This document shows positions 10,608 through 22,680 of a DNA stretch of 64,000 nucleotides, in pieces. The position numbers and the translations under genes were made by a program. The notes below the pieces were generated by a model. The model did no database searches, was not told where the DNA came from, and was given only the letters and a program-made list of their open reading frames with translations. The DNA comes from Gloeopeniophorella convolvens (Eukaryota > Basidiomycota > Agaricomycetes > Russulales), in the NCBI GenBank assembly GCA_022496205.1, contig WTXD01000039.1:1-64000 (forward strand), given 5' to 3'. The first letter of the stretch is position 1; every line of letters starts with the position of its first letter.

Positions 10608-11393
10608 CCGACTCGTATAAATTAGTCCATCCACTAAGCCACTGGAAACCCCGTATAAATTTTGTTAGTAGACAGCTATCTGCCAGCATAGTAAAATCGT
10701 ATCCTTCCAATTATCTCGGACCCCATATGGCTACGGCGTGGCCGTATCACATGTTCAATGACGATGTCACACCCACAGTGGGTGAGCGCTTGAGCTACAA
10801 GCCTAATAGTAATGAGAGCCGACCGCCGTAATCAAATAAGGATTCTGAAGCCGGGAGAAGTTGGGGAGAAGCTTCGCGGCTTCGCTTCAGTTGGTACAAG
10901 TCAATGATGCAGCCAGGGGCTGTGATTCTCGATCGCTGACGAATTCGGATAAAATAAGCCGGAAGTCCATCATATACATCTTGCGGACCGACTCTCATAT
11001 TCCTCGTTTACACAACGCGAACTTCGTCCACAACCATCAAGACACAGTATTCGTGCCCATTCGGGGTATGTGCACCTCCTGATACCAAGTATAGAAATGC
11101 AACACATTGTTGTACTCGGAATCAACATGAGGCTTTGTCGCGGCCGCTCTATGCCCCCAATCGCACCAACCCCCATTACTGCGTTTGAACTCTCCAACAA
11201 AGTCTCCCTGTCCGTAAACCTTCTCCCTGGGACGTCGGGTCTGTCTTTTCAATGTCGCAAGAATCTGCCAAGCCATCGGTGCATGTCTTGGGTGTGAGTG
11301 CATCACTCCATACCGGTGCCCTGCGCCGCGCGGCCCTGTCACCCCCTCTCTTCGCCGCCGTTGACGATAATCTCGGCCCCATAGCACCTGGAT
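10608..11393. other. No clearly supported gene
   Basis: Upstream region of zinc-finger gene B. An open plus-strand frame from 11252 could hold an extra 5' exon of that gene; otherwise nothing is recognisable. Confidence 0.4.
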
Positions 11394-12123
11394 ATGGGCT
11401 CCGTTACGATGCCAGTGTCTGCAAATGTGAATTTCGCCTCAGAAGGCTCCTCTCAGTTGAATTGTCCCCAAGTACGGGTAGGCGACTTCCGCTTCACTAT
11501 CAGCCTGAGCATCATATACTGATTTCTGTCTCGTAAAGCAGGATAATAGTGCAACATCAGTTCGCCAAACGATCGGTGACCCTCAATGCGAAGCTATCTG
11601 GGGTTCGATTGTGGCTCCGCCGAGTCCGGAGGCGCGCCGTGTTACCCAAGGGCGCGGGAAGGGCGAGCGCTTCAAGAATGATTGCCACCGTGACTCGTAC
11701 GCACATGTCATGCAAAGCTCTACGCTTCATCGCCATTAATCTTCACAACGCTGGGCCATGCCAAATTTTAGGCACGAATCAGGCGACTCATCTCTCCGCT
11801 CTCAGAGGCGGGAACGTGCGCCTACTACCGGTGCCAGGAGAAACTTGTCAAAGCCTTTTCGATGCTGTGAATCCGGGTGCTTCAGGTCTTACGTAGACCA
11901 ACGAGGCTTGAATCGCCACATGAAAGAGCACCATAGTCTAGAGGTGGGCTACGTATGCGAGTACTGTAGCTCTGATGCCCCTGTTAGCGTCCGCAAGGCT
12001 GTTCGCAGATATCGGTTTAAGAACCACCTCTCCCAGTACCATCGGTTCACAAAGGCCTCATTTGTGGAGTCCGCAATTATAGCAGCAGAGAAAGCGGGGC
12101 AGAATGTGGGCGAAACGAATTAA
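11394..12123 (+). CDS. C2H2 zinc-finger protein, cluster member B
   Basis: Exons 11394-11477, 11542-11696 and 11772-12123 close in frame to 196 residues. Finger 1 is CCESGCFRSYVDQRGLNRH followed by MKEHH, a slightly expanded C2H2 finger with the GLNRH core shared by clusters D and E. Finger 2 starts CEYCSSDAPVS and ends YRFKNHLSQYH, giving C-x2-C-x19-H-x4-H, longer than the x15 spacing of its paralogues. The start is uncertain; 11252 is an alternative with an extra exon. The protein is probably nuclear and DNA-binding, inferred from the fingers alone. Confidence 0.65.
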
Positions 12124-12760
12124 GCTGGCCACGCAGTCAGCCGTACACAGGAAATAGCCATGTCTAGCCGCTTGCTCTTCGCTACCTCTATATACTTTCT
12201 CCGTAGAGTCGCTCATCGGTTGGGTTCAAATTGGTTCTGTATCATAGGGGTCTGTATCGTGCCAACTATGCTATGTCAGATTGAATTCTTGCCGATCTCA
12301 TCCTGGTCATAGCTCGGGGGTCACCAGAGGTTTGCGCTGGGTTTGCCGGGAGGTCAGTATGTACCGAGTACGTATGCAGTATATGGAAAGCAGTGGTTTA
12401 AGCTCAAGTCTCGGAAGGCTCCCCGCAATGTCGACCCTTGCCCTCGCGGGCGCATGGTTCGTCGGGCTTAAGCTTTCCCGCAAGCAATTGCAAATGTGGG
12501 AGTTCCACGTTCCCGCGAGATGTCTACGCCCAAGCAGCCCAGGACGCCCTTGCATTCTTTCAACATGTTTGTGCAGAGACTTTGATGAAACTGACTTTGC
12601 GCGACTCACGGGCGTAGTAGGTGAGTCGTCCTCAAGGCAGAGTAAGTAGTGAGAGGCGGGGTTAGTGGCGAACTCGATAACATAAGGGTGTTGTCTGATT
12701 AATACTATCGTATTGTACGCAACTAGGAACCGACACTAAAGTATGAAGGCAGGAACATAT
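12124..12760. other. No supported gene
   Basis: Convergent 3' flanks of zinc-finger gene B and the Cys/His-rich gene. Open frames here show no family features. Confidence 0.4.
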
Positions 12761-13750
12761 CTATCGAACTGGGATGGCGGGTATCTTGAAACCAGTGAGC
12801 GTGCGTCTTCGATGCGGCGAATCTCCTTCTGATGAGAGTAGCCCTTGCTGTAGCCGTGCGACTTCGAAGTCGAACAATGGCATCAGCGAGCGCTGCAGCA
12901 GCACTGGCCGCGTGCACCGGCCGCGGTCATCAAGCCTACACGAGAAGAAATTTGTTTCGTTGTATGATGGTTCTACCTCTTCAATGTGCGCAGTGTGGAA
13001 ACCACGGAAACAGAATGCATTTGCGAGCATGCCGCGGTATGTCTTGCCCTCCGCACGCTCGACAACGTTCACACCCTCGCCGCAGCACGCCGACGCGTAG
13101 CGCCAGTCCGCACGTGGCTGGTCATGAATCCAGTCGTACCGCTCGGACGCAATGGTGGCAGATGCAACATCGAAGACGTGAGGAACAACGCAGTCGCCGA
13201 ACACGTTATATCGGTAGGATGCATGGCATCGTACACAATGCTCGGGCGTTGAAGGAGCGGGGCCACGTGGAGGAGGAATGGAGCCAGGTCCGGGTGTGAC
13301 GACGTAGTACGCGGTCATGCCAATGTCCGGGTTTATCTGTCGAAAGATGGTGAACTATGTGAGCACGCATGTATGCCGCGAACGAGGTGGTGTGTGCCAC
13401 CTACTAATTTCGGGGCTTCATGCGGGAATGCCATATGGCTGGTTCAGGGATACTGCTGCGCGAGTGCTCTGGCTTGGGGGGATGGGGTTGGGTTAACATA
13501 CCTTTATGTACCCACCAGGTGTCAGCCGGAGCCTGAGGCCAAAGCACAAGATGCCACAATGTGATGAAAGACCTGAAAGACACAGTCCTCCGATATCACC
13601 CCATTCAGGTACAAGAATGGAAAATAAAGGGTTCCCTTTGACGTTGAACAAAAAGCGGGGTCGTGTGGCCTCGCCACAAAAGTGACCGGTACATAACCTC
13701 TTGGGTGAATCATGAATCATGTACATGAGATCTAAGTCGAGCATTTGCAA
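12761..13750 (-). CDS. Cys/His-rich protein of unknown function
   Basis: The well supported exon is about 13339-12761. It reads INPDIGMTAYYVVTPGPG, then a run of putative metal ligands: EHCVRCHASY, FGDCVVPHVFD, SACCGEG, CFRGFHT, ending IPVR. The C-x2-CH / C-x2-PH / CC / C-x3-H spacing suggests a zinc-binding fold, and I recall similar uncharacterised proteins in Polyporales. An acceptor at about 13340 (cgacag) implies an upstream exon. The best candidate lies at about 13750-13500 (PLFSILVPEWGDIGG... TPGGYIK) joined across gtatgt. That join, and any exon beyond it, is tentative. No function can be assigned. Confidence 0.5.
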
Positions 13751-14438
13751 GTTTGCAACAAACTGTAGCTCAGAAAGTGTTGAGTTTCAGCTCAGCATAC
13801 GGGTGACAATAATGGAAGCAATTCAGTGTCGTCATAGAGGAGCGGGTCGAGGAATAACTCTCTCGCGATAATTGTGCCATCGCGGGGAGGGGAAACATGC
13901 AGCAGCGCTTGTGCAGCGCAGTGGCAATTAAAAGTCCCACGCACGCGTGCTCAGTTGGTCATCAGATCTCGATGATCGTTGATCGACGACCGGCATCCTC
14001 CAAGATTACATAAGTTCAAGTCGCCGAGACAACCTCAGACTCGGACTCGGTGCCGGTGAGCTCGCCACTCGAGCGAAGTGCCACGGTCACTTGAACGAAC
14101 TTGACGCGATCCTTGATGAGTTGTGAAGAAAGCATAGAATACAAGTACATAGGTGCATTGTCCGCGTGATCAGATAGAGCATAAAAGAAAATACAGCACA
14201 GAGGGATAGAGTCGGCGTAAACAAAGAAGGACGCTTAGGTAGGCTTAGGTGCGGAGAATAAATACCTACATTACACTGGTACTCTGAGGGGTGCCATCAG
14301 TGACGGGTTAAGAGGAAGAGGCTGCGAGTAAAATCCAGATGTTCGTAATACATCTTCCGGGATAGATGTTGGGCATACGTATGTTTGGGATTTACGGCAG
14401 ACCGATGACTGGAGACAGTCTCATACGGAGATGACTTT
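13751..14438. other. No supported gene
   Basis: Upstream region of the Cys/His-rich gene and 3' flank of zinc-finger gene C. Nothing else recognised. Confidence 0.4.
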
Positions 14439-15821
14439 TCAAGTGAGCAAGGAAGTGGTCCACCTCTCGGGCGCGATGACGGGATGAGCCTCCCGAATGT
14501 GATCGACATACTTGTGGCGGCGCCCCTCCGGCCACCGGAACATATGACAGTAGCCACAAGTCTTCCACGTAGTGTTGGCTTCTTTCTTGTGGCGATTGAG
14601 TTCAGCTCGTCTTCCAAAATCTTTTGAACACAGATCGCAACGGCATCGCTTCCTTGGGATGTTTCCGCCAGTGCTAGGAGAAGCGCTGCGCTTGATGGGT
14701 GGAGTCACGGTAGCGCTGTGGCACCATAAAGTTGCTTCATTGGGAAGCAGCTCTGTATCACAATAGCTCCGAACCGATGCAGGACTGTTCGGCGAGAAGG
14801 AGGTCGGCGGCGCGCTGAAAAGCGTGAGTTCATATTCAGAGTGCTAAAGGACTGAGCTCGACGTACGTATTATCAGAAGCAGAGGAAAGTTTATCTGACG
14901 AGAGGGACAGCCCGGCGTGCTGATCGTGTCCAGCCAATAGCTTCACGCCCCACGGTGTTCCCGGGTCAACGTCCGCGTTCACACCGCGAGTGAAGCCAAC
15001 TCCCTGCCCGGAAGCATCCTCGGATGTCTGGAGGACACTCCTCAGGGCGCCGAGTTCACCCAGGTGAGGCACCGGAGGGAAGGCATTGTATGTTGACTGT
15101 TGAGCAAGCGGCGCTGTGTTCCCAAAAACGAGAGCACCCGGCGGTACAAGGGACAATGACACTTCGCTATTATCCGGGGAACCCGAACACTGTACATGTC
15201 GGCGTCAGCTGCTTTCCAGTAAAGGGATACCAAGAGGACCGCCTACCAAGACATCGTCGAACGGGGGTACCGGTGGGGGCGAGAGCCCCGCGGTGGCGGT
15301 GATATATGAAAATGCAGTCGATGCATGGCTGGCGTGGTGCATGCAACCGGGTGGACCCGGAGCGTTGATGGCTTCCATAGCGTCGTTGAGGTGTCTGTGG
15401 GAATGGCGTCGGAGCCACTGCCCATTTGGGGCACTAGCATACGAAGCGTTTGGGGCGTTTTGGGAAGTTGGTCCCGCCAAATCAGACGGCGTCAGGAACA
15501 CGAGGCCTGCAGAGGCGGAGGGAGCGCTCGACCTTGCGCCCGAGGCCCATCCCTGCTAATTTGCATTGGACATCGTTAGCGCTTCCATACGAAGGCCCTC
15601 TTCAAGACCCACCTCTTGACTGATCCCAAGAGAGAAGTTCTCCCAACGCGGGATTTGAATGGACTCGGGATGACCATAAATAGGAGGTCGGGGTCGTGGC
15701 CCGTGAACTCCATGCGATGGGTGGGATATCTATTGCGACGACGCAGCGCGTCAGATCCCTGAGACGGTGAGAAGGCTACAGTTTGATGACAATCTCGGTT
15801 CGTATAGGCTGGCGCCGACAT
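14439..15821 (-). CDS. C2H2 zinc-finger protein, cluster member C
   Basis: Exon 1 is 15821-15621 (MSAPAYTNRDCHQTVAF...), exon 2 starts at 15555 (QGWASGARSS...), a third exon ends at 14867 (SSASDNT) and the last runs 14814-14439. The boundary between exons 2 and 3, near 15160-15270, is not resolved. The N-terminal part is Ser/Pro-rich and low in complexity. Finger 1 is CRCDLCSKDFGRRAELNRH, but the second His is replaced (KKEANTTW), so it may not bind zinc normally. Finger 2 is CGYCHMFRWPEGRRHKY then VDHIREAH, C-x2-C-x15-H-x4-H. The architecture (long disordered N-terminus, two C-terminal fingers) matches members D and E. A DNA-binding role is inferred. Confidence 0.65.
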
Positions 15822-17391
15822 GAGCGGGGAGGAGGTTCTAAGCTGTTCTCTCAGATATCGGTGACAATACTCCCTGCTCTACTTGTACTGACCACAGAGG
15901 ATCAAACGCGGGGGGAGACAGCGTGGCCACACCATTTGGGCACGCATCAGCACCAGTAAACACTGTGGATCATGCTGTGAGCAACACCATGCCCACATGG
16001 ATCACTGATCTACTAACATGCAGGCTTGCTCGAGAGTGTCGGGGTGAGAACGCGCGTCGGACATTGGATAGGGCACGTTCGACGGACCCAACACAGTTCA
16101 AGGCATGAATGTTGAATATTCGAGGAGCAAAGCCTTGAGCGGTCTTATGATAGTTTGACCTGCAGAGTTTTCCGGCTGTAGCCCAAACAGTTCGGTGCCG
16201 GGATATCGGATGGTGAGTCAAGAGTATGGATGAACATCGTTAAGCGTTGCCCTTCCGGATCTTGGGTTTGGCGAGTGAGCATCGTCTGATTGCAGGAGCG
16301 AACACAATCAACTAACCAAGCACATGCACACTTTTCATCTCCACCATCCACGTTCTAGACATCCCCGCATTTCTTCTCTGGTGTGGGAAAATGTCCACTC
16401 GACAGATGCTCCCTTGGATCCGAGATGTACCGCTGACGGCCCGCGGGTTTAATAGGTTGTCTCTTTTGTCTCCTTTTGAACCCCGCGATGCACTTCACGT
16501 TCTCTTGAACGCTATTTCCGTCGTTAGCTGGTGCGGCTGTAGTTGGTCCAGCAACGGGGTCGATGGCGACTGCGCCAGCAGGTGCGAGTGTGAGCTAACG
16601 CATCGGACCTGGGTCCATCGTTGAGTCACTGCATCATGCTCATTCGGTCTTGCGCTATGTCAGAATCACGCGAATTAAGTGCCAAGTGGGAACAACACGC
16701 GCCAACATCGCACCCAAATCGTACCATTCGGCTTGAGCCTCAATGCGACCACTCGGTGGCACCTGATTGATTCGTGCGGGGAGGATCAGGCCTCCACTAT
16801 CGATGTGGCACGATATTTCTGGCGGGAGGGTCGATAGACCGGACGGAGGCTGGCACGCGGTCTAAGCATGATGAGTGCCAAGGAGGCGACGGCGCGCCAG
16901 GCTAGGGCCACGTCCGCGAGGTTTGAGCTTACGTACGCTTCTCACGTCAACTTGAAACCCCCCGCAGTTCGGACTCGACTGCGCACAGCGCGGCTGCCAA
17001 CGGTGGCGACCACGCCTTGGTCACCGTCCCGCGCTTTTGAACTTGATCGTCACAATCGTCTCGCGAAGATGACTGCTTTGCACCAGAGGTCGCTATCAAT
17101 CCTCCCAGCCGCAGCGGCGGGACCCGCAAACAAAAGACATCTACTATGACAGCCCGAAGTGGTAGCAGTTTTCAATTCAACAAATCGTAAATCTGATGAT
17201 GATGCACGAAGGGCTCGGTCGTGCTACTGCGAAAACAATGCGTCTGACAATGGTAGGAATAGGACGTCTTTGCAGAGCTTCGCTTTTGGTGACGGGGGGG
17301 AAACATCCTGAGCCGGTGTCAGTCTGGGGGAGTCGAACGTGAGTCATGATCAGCAAACGTACGTTTCAACGCGAGGAACCTACGATGCTTC
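15822..17391. other. No clearly supported gene
   Basis: Sequence between zinc-finger genes C and D. Short open frames exist on both strands (for example 16351-15970 minus, 16868-17149 plus) but none shows a recognisable domain or a convincing exon chain. Confidence 0.35.
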
Positions 17392-18567
17392 TCAATGATT
17401 GCGTCCCAGGCGACGCCAGTGCCCAGGTTTGTCGGACCAGGGTATGGTCGATCGGGGCCCGGCGTCGCTCGCTGCAGGACTCGGAAAGTTCAGGGCCTCG
17501 GGATGCGCAGAAGAGAGGTGGTCTGTATAGGCATATTGGCGTCCCGCGGACCAATAGAATTCGCAGCAGTGACCACATTTCAGTTTGGCAAGATGCTTGT
17601 CTTTCTTGTGCCGGTTGAGACCTCCGTGTCGGCGGTAACTCTTGGGGCACTGGTCACATTTGAAGGGCTTCTTGGCAGTGTTGGCTCTCGGCGTATCGGC
17701 TTGAGGGCCCGCACGGAGTGCAGCAATGGTGACGGCTTGGGGTGGCTTTTCGCAGATCGAGTGAGGGTCTTGGTCGGGGCCCGTGGACGCCACGGAATCA
17801 CCGTAGTTTGAAACGCCCATGGGTACCCGTGTACACGTATCGGCGGGTCCAACAGGTCCTTGATACGGCTGGACATGGGTGTAAACGTTGTCTGACATGG
17901 ATGTAAAGCCATAGCTGGGGTAAGGAGGTCCGACATAGTCCGCATGCACCTGTGTCACGTTGTGTAACATGGGCTCGCCGTAGCGGACACCCATGTCTCC
18001 GACAGGGTCAAGATTGGTGGACTCTTGGTCGAGATCCATGGAGGGATAGAAGATGCCGCGGCCGCTGGCGTCCACGAGATGACCTGGAAGCATGTCGGGA
18101 ACGGACTGGGCATCCGGTGAAAGTAGGGCATCGATCGCCTCTTGTGGTTGAGAAAGTTGGAGGGGGTCACCGAATAGCAGTTGTGGGGGGAAAATGAGAG
18201 CGTCTGCATCCCCTTGCCATTGAACGTGGTTATAAGGGAGTTCTGTAGAGGTATTAGCAGAGGAGAGAGCAGCATTTATGGTGGGCGCCTGACGTTCGTG
18301 GGAAGGAATCCTTGAAGACAAGAGCGCAGTGTTCGGAACACCAGCGGATCCGGCCACATCATACAATGAGACAGAAGCTGGAGAGTCTGCGGCAGCTGTG
18401 CGAAGACCTCCAAAAACGTCCTGTAGACGGCCATCAGTATCTTATGGTAACATCGCCCAGCGAGTGAGACGCAATCCTACCTCTTCCTTGCTCCCAACAT
18501 GACGGAATCCCCCGCGCTGCGCTCCCGCGTCCCGTTGTCGGTCGCGAGCACGAGAGGCATATGGCAT
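17392..18567 (-). CDS. C2H2 zinc-finger protein, cluster member D
   Basis: Exon 1 (18567-18481, MPYASRARDRQRD...) joins in phase to exon 2 (18420-17392) across gtagga...ctacag, giving 371 residues. Residues 1 to about 270 are low-complexity, rich in Pro, Ser, Tyr and Asp, and could be an activation region. Finger 1 is KPFKCDQCPKSYRRHGGLNR then HKKDKH (C-x2-C-x12-H-x4-H). Finger 2 is LKCGHCCEFYWSAGRQYAY then TDHLSSAH (C-x2-C-x15-H-x4-H). This is the cleanest member of the cluster. It is probably a nuclear DNA-binding protein; targets are unknown. Confidence 0.75.
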
Positions 18568-20525
18568 CCTTGCAGTTGAATCCAGTACCAAGTTGGCCGG
18601 GGGTAAAAGCACGGATGTGTTGTATGACTCGCATGCGCTGTCATTTTTATAGAGGTCCCGGAGAGGAGGAGGACAATTGTGCTCAGTGCCAGCCAGTGAA
18701 CCCCCTACCCTGCCACCACGCCGTGTTTGCGTCGAGAGAAAACTATGAACGAGAAGTGTCTACGTCAGCGAAGGAGGCAGACCTCTATACTATACATGGG
18801 GCAATTTGTCTGGAAGGACTGGAGACTCTGGCGTGAGTATGATCCCTGGGTACACATATATCTGCTTACAGCGTGACTCTGATGCCTGATCGAGGCCATC
18901 GATGGTGCCATCACACTATGAAAACTTGCAGAACGCGCTCTGGAACTACTCGGTAACCGCCTGTCCTGCTAGCTCCACCGTCGACGAAGCCCTTATCCCC
19001 AGCAGGCTGGATCTCGCGATGGGTAGGCTTCTGGATTATCCTCAAACAGCGACCTGTGATCCCAATCGGAGGGAGGGCTATCTGGCATGATGGCATGTTT
19101 ACGGGACAGCAAGCAGGTATCAAAACGAACCAAATCCTGCGGTGCAGTTTGACCAACCAACGCCTCAACGTCCTGACCCGGAACGCGGGCCTAGGGTCAT
19201 GCGCGCGGCATTGAAGGTTTTGCTGGCCATTTCCTGGAATCTGTTTCTGGCACAATGACTCCAAGACACACGACCCAGAAGCAAACAAGGCCTCCAGCTT
19301 CGATGTCGCAAAGCGAGTCGTCAGGATTATCATGTAAGCAGTGTGCCTGAGCGCTGAGCTCTGAGATAGGCAATGATAGCACGAGGAAATTCGAAGTCCG
19401 ACAACTTGCTGTCGGCACTCGGCTCGGCGAACAGAGGTCAAGCTGAGGTCATGCAGCGCACACGGCACCCTGTGTCCCCTTCTCTGCGAAAGGTTATCCG
19501 CAAACTCTCAGATAGTGTACTTGTTGGCCGTTGAGTTATCTGCAATCGCCTGAACTGCAGCACGTTTCGACCACACGATACCACTGCCCACATTTCCACT
19601 TGATGAACAAGTCTTCGGTATGGATAGCGGGCGGATAAGGTCGAGTAGCAAGTCACGAATACGAGGATTGAGCGCTTGAGCGGGGGCAGGGGCTAGAAAC
19701 TTGCCAAGGCGCTGATTCATGGGCAGGATACGCCGCTCCAAGACAAACAATGCGTGTAGGTAACTAGGAAAGCCTCCTACGCGCGCGTCATATTAGAGAC
19801 GATATCGATGGCACGAAGACAGCGATCGAACGAACCCTATGCAGAGAACAGAATCGGAGGAAGTAGGGCAGGAACGAATAGTGCCAATGCCGAACGCAAG
19901 CGCCAGGCTATTTCGTACAGCTTATTTGTATACTGGTGAGTCAGGTTGGCATTCCAGTGGGCCGGCCCCAGTGGAGACTCTGATCAAGTCGCGCGGATCG
20001 CCGCAGGCCGCTAATGAAAGCCTGAGGTTCGGAAGACATAGAGCCGAAAAAAACCTTGAATGAACTACGCTAACCCCAAAAGAGAGGTACACAAGACACC
20101 GCGCACCCCTCGCCCTGAACGTGTCCTGAGCACTCAGCGAACCTACGATGCACAGGATCAAAGAACAACCGTATTTCTGCAATACGTTGCCGCGACCACA
20201 CACCGGGTACCACGCACCAACATCGCGCGGCGCAACGTGAGCAAAATCAGAACATACTGTTGAGATAGGGGATCACGAAGCCGTGGATAAGAGCGATGTG
20301 GCGGAGAGAAATCACAAGAGAACACATGTACCAGAACCGTGAAATCAAACCGGAAACACCCGAACCACCTCATCCTCGCACCGTCCGGCAGCAACGCCGC
20401 CTCCAACGTCATCCAGAGAAGTTGTATACTATGTACGTCAACATCAGCCAGTTCCGCAAAGAACGTGCCCGCATAACATCGGAAGAAACCACTGGTCAAG
20501 ATCCGTAATTGCGAGAGGTGTTTTA
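18568..20525. other. Mostly unassigned; possible minus-strand gene at about 19200-19750
   Basis: A minus-strand frame at 19750-19508 (RILPMNQRLGKFLAPAPAQ...) looks protein-like and ends near a possible donor at about 19517. Downstream frames to about 19200 could continue it, but I cannot find a single set of splice sites that keeps phase, so no CDS is called. The rest shows nothing recognisable. Confidence 0.3.
20160..20256. repeat. Dispersed repeat, copy 1
   Basis: About 95 bp that align with 23743-23838 in the same orientation at roughly three quarters identity. Shared blocks include CTATTTCT/GTATTTCT, ACGTT, CACACACCG, ACCACGC and ATCAGAAC. Both copies lie a few hundred bases beyond the 3' end of a minus-strand gene. 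Confidence 0.55.
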
Positions 20526-22126
20526 CTAGCGAGGGCGTCGTGAGCGTACGTAGGGAGGGGCGGGTGTGTGTGTATAGTTCCTGGCCGTCCGTGCTTGCAG
20601 TGGCTGGCCGCTGCGCAGCGCGGGTGCCACCTCTGGGTGTCTCTTCTCGAGGTGTACCTTGTATTGGTAACGGCGCGATGCTGGCCACGTGAATACATCA
20701 CAGTATTCGCACCGGTTCGGCGGTTCATGCTTTTCCGCTATGTGTCGATTGAGACCTTTCTGCTCCTTGAACCGTTTGTCCAATGGCAGGCAATGTTGAC
20801 ATTGATAGCGTTTCTCTGGACTTTGAGAACGATCCGCAGGGCGCCTGCACAGGATCCGCGGTGCTCCTACAGGTCCCCCAGACGACCCGATGGGAGCAGC
20901 GTAGGCGGACGGGAGTGGTAACCGTGTTTGTCTAAGGAAGCTTTCTTCGGGGCAACTAGGGAAGGAAGGTGATGGATGGACAGAGACAGCATCATGTGCT
21001 GGGTTGTGCCTCGACGCATCTGAAAGGCCCAATGGACGAGTACTAGTACGAAGACCGGCGTGTCGATATGCCTGTGGGCCTGTGGCGCGCAGCACTCTGT
21101 CCAGGATGTATCAGTAAGAACCAAGCGGCTAGGGAAGTTCGTGGCTGTTGACTTACTGCTGCACCGCGCCCATCGACATGCCTGTTGCCATGCTTGATAC
21201 GAGATGGCTCCTCCCTCCGTACTGTGCGAGCCCATCCGGCATTGCGTCTGTATAGTTCACGTGGGCGTAGGTGGTGACCAGGGGGCTCGGATTCCTCAGC
21301 CAATCCACCGTAGAGGGTAGGGCCCCAGAAGTACCGGGAGCGTCGCTTGCGTAGGAGGTTGCAGGTGGATAAGCGGTCTGTACATAAGGAGGTAGCGCAT
21401 ATGCTATATTCTGAGGCTGATGTGGGAATTGGGAGGGTCTGTCAAAGGCGAATGCGTCCCCTATACCTGCGCGCGGCGATGCTGAGGCGATACTATCCGG
21501 ATAATAAGACGCATTCTATGTGACACATGATCAATCTCCCGACTAGTCAAAGGCAGGCAAAACATATAGCTACCCAGAGGTTGTTCCATGACGTTTCTGA
21601 CTGGTAACCGCTAGTAGTGGGTGCGCTTTCCGGGGTAGGGATGGTGTTGGTCTCGGGGGAACCAACTGGTGGATTTATGACAGGGTGCGACTGCGACCGA
21701 GTAACACCGCCATCCGGACGCCCGTGGGAAGCGATTTTATGATGGGTCTGATACTCCGGAGCAGAGCAGGATCCGATATCAGCGCTCGGGACGACTGAGG
21801 GCGCAGTAAGAGGCGATATTGGTGCTCCTTCGGAACCGCCCGGAATACTCTTTAGGATGGCTATGGTTAGCAGCGGTATCATGAAAACCACTGCATAGCA
21901 GCTGACTCACCTGGCCATCTGTACTAAAAAGGTCGGACGGCGGCATTCCCAGAGGCGCCTCCGCTTCCCCTTGCGGCCGAGGTTGCACAAAGCTATCATT
22001 GGGCCAAACGGACGTGTCTTGTTGGGCACCCAACTCCGGGAATCCCGTCCTGAGCGGCGGAATGGAAGGTGATGGATCCAGCCCCACCGTCCATGAATCA
22101 TGCCAAAATTCTCCTCCTGCGTCCAT
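20526..22126 (-). CDS. C2H2 zinc-finger protein, cluster member E
   Basis: Exons 22126-21911, 21849-21574, 21515-21157 and 21096-20526 close in frame to 473 residues if translation starts at MDAGGEFWHDSW. An acceptor-like CACAACAG directly precedes that ATG, so an extra upstream exon is possible. The N-terminal three quarters is Pro/Ser/Tyr-rich and low-complexity. Finger 1 is YQCQHCLPLDKRFKEQKGL then NRHIAEKH (C-x2-C-x15-H-x4-H). Finger 2 is CEYCDVFTWPASRRYQY then KVHLEKRH (C-x2-C-x15-H-x4-H). The second finger closely matches those of C and D at the F-x-W-x-x-x-R-[RQ]-x-x-Y core. It is likely a nuclear DNA-binding protein; no target is known. Confidence 0.7.
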
Positions 22127-22279
22127 CTGTTGTGCCAGAGTCGGGAAGAGGCGGATCAATGGACAGGAGCGAATGTATGCAGAAGTTCAGGTTTCTGTCA
22201 AGCACTACAGACCGCCTGCATGAGCATCCGAGGACACTGTATAGGTGCGAATGCCTACGCTGTGCGAAGAAAAACTCGA

Positions 22280-22680
22280 TCCTACCGAAGCGACGACTGT
22301 CGGGCCAGCCGAAGCCCCTGATGTGGTAGCGGATAGCTTTTTTCTGCAGCTCCTCATCCTTCCAATCGTCTCTATATAACAAGAAGGGACGACCCTCCAA
22401 CGATGAAGAGGTGAGGCTGGCACCTCGTCCACGCCTTGCTGCCATCATGACTATGGCACCCTCCAAAAAGGGTTGCTTAGCCAGCTTTCCCGCCCCCAAT
22501 GGACGGAGCACATCTGCCATTAGTTCGTGGGACCTGCCGCAGGGGCACCATGCGTCGGAAGCGTTGGCAACAGATTCTATCGTTCCGAATCGTCTGGAAT
22601 GATGCGCAATGGGTAGTCCCGGTAACCGAGCATCCAGCCAGAAGCCATGCTCGTGCTGATTCCAATTAAGATTCTGGCAC
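22280..22680 (-). CDS. Unknown gene fragment upstream of zinc-finger gene E
   Basis: A minus-strand frame is open from a stop at about 22682 down past 22280 and reads like protein: NWNQHEHGFWLDARLPG, DAWCPCGRSHELMADVL, LYRDDWKDEELQKKAIRYH, GFGWPDSRRFG. It has a CPCGRSH motif and a duplicated SRRFGTIE / SRRFGRIE phrase about 100 residues apart. No family is recognised. A donor (gtagga) near 22285 would fit a splice there, but I could not place a continuation in phase. It may be a separate gene or missing 5' exons of zinc-finger gene E. Confidence 0.35.

Noticed and set aside
16868..17149. Plus-strand open frame of 93 codons
   Set aside because: No homologue recognised, no splice partners and no sequence features beyond biased composition.
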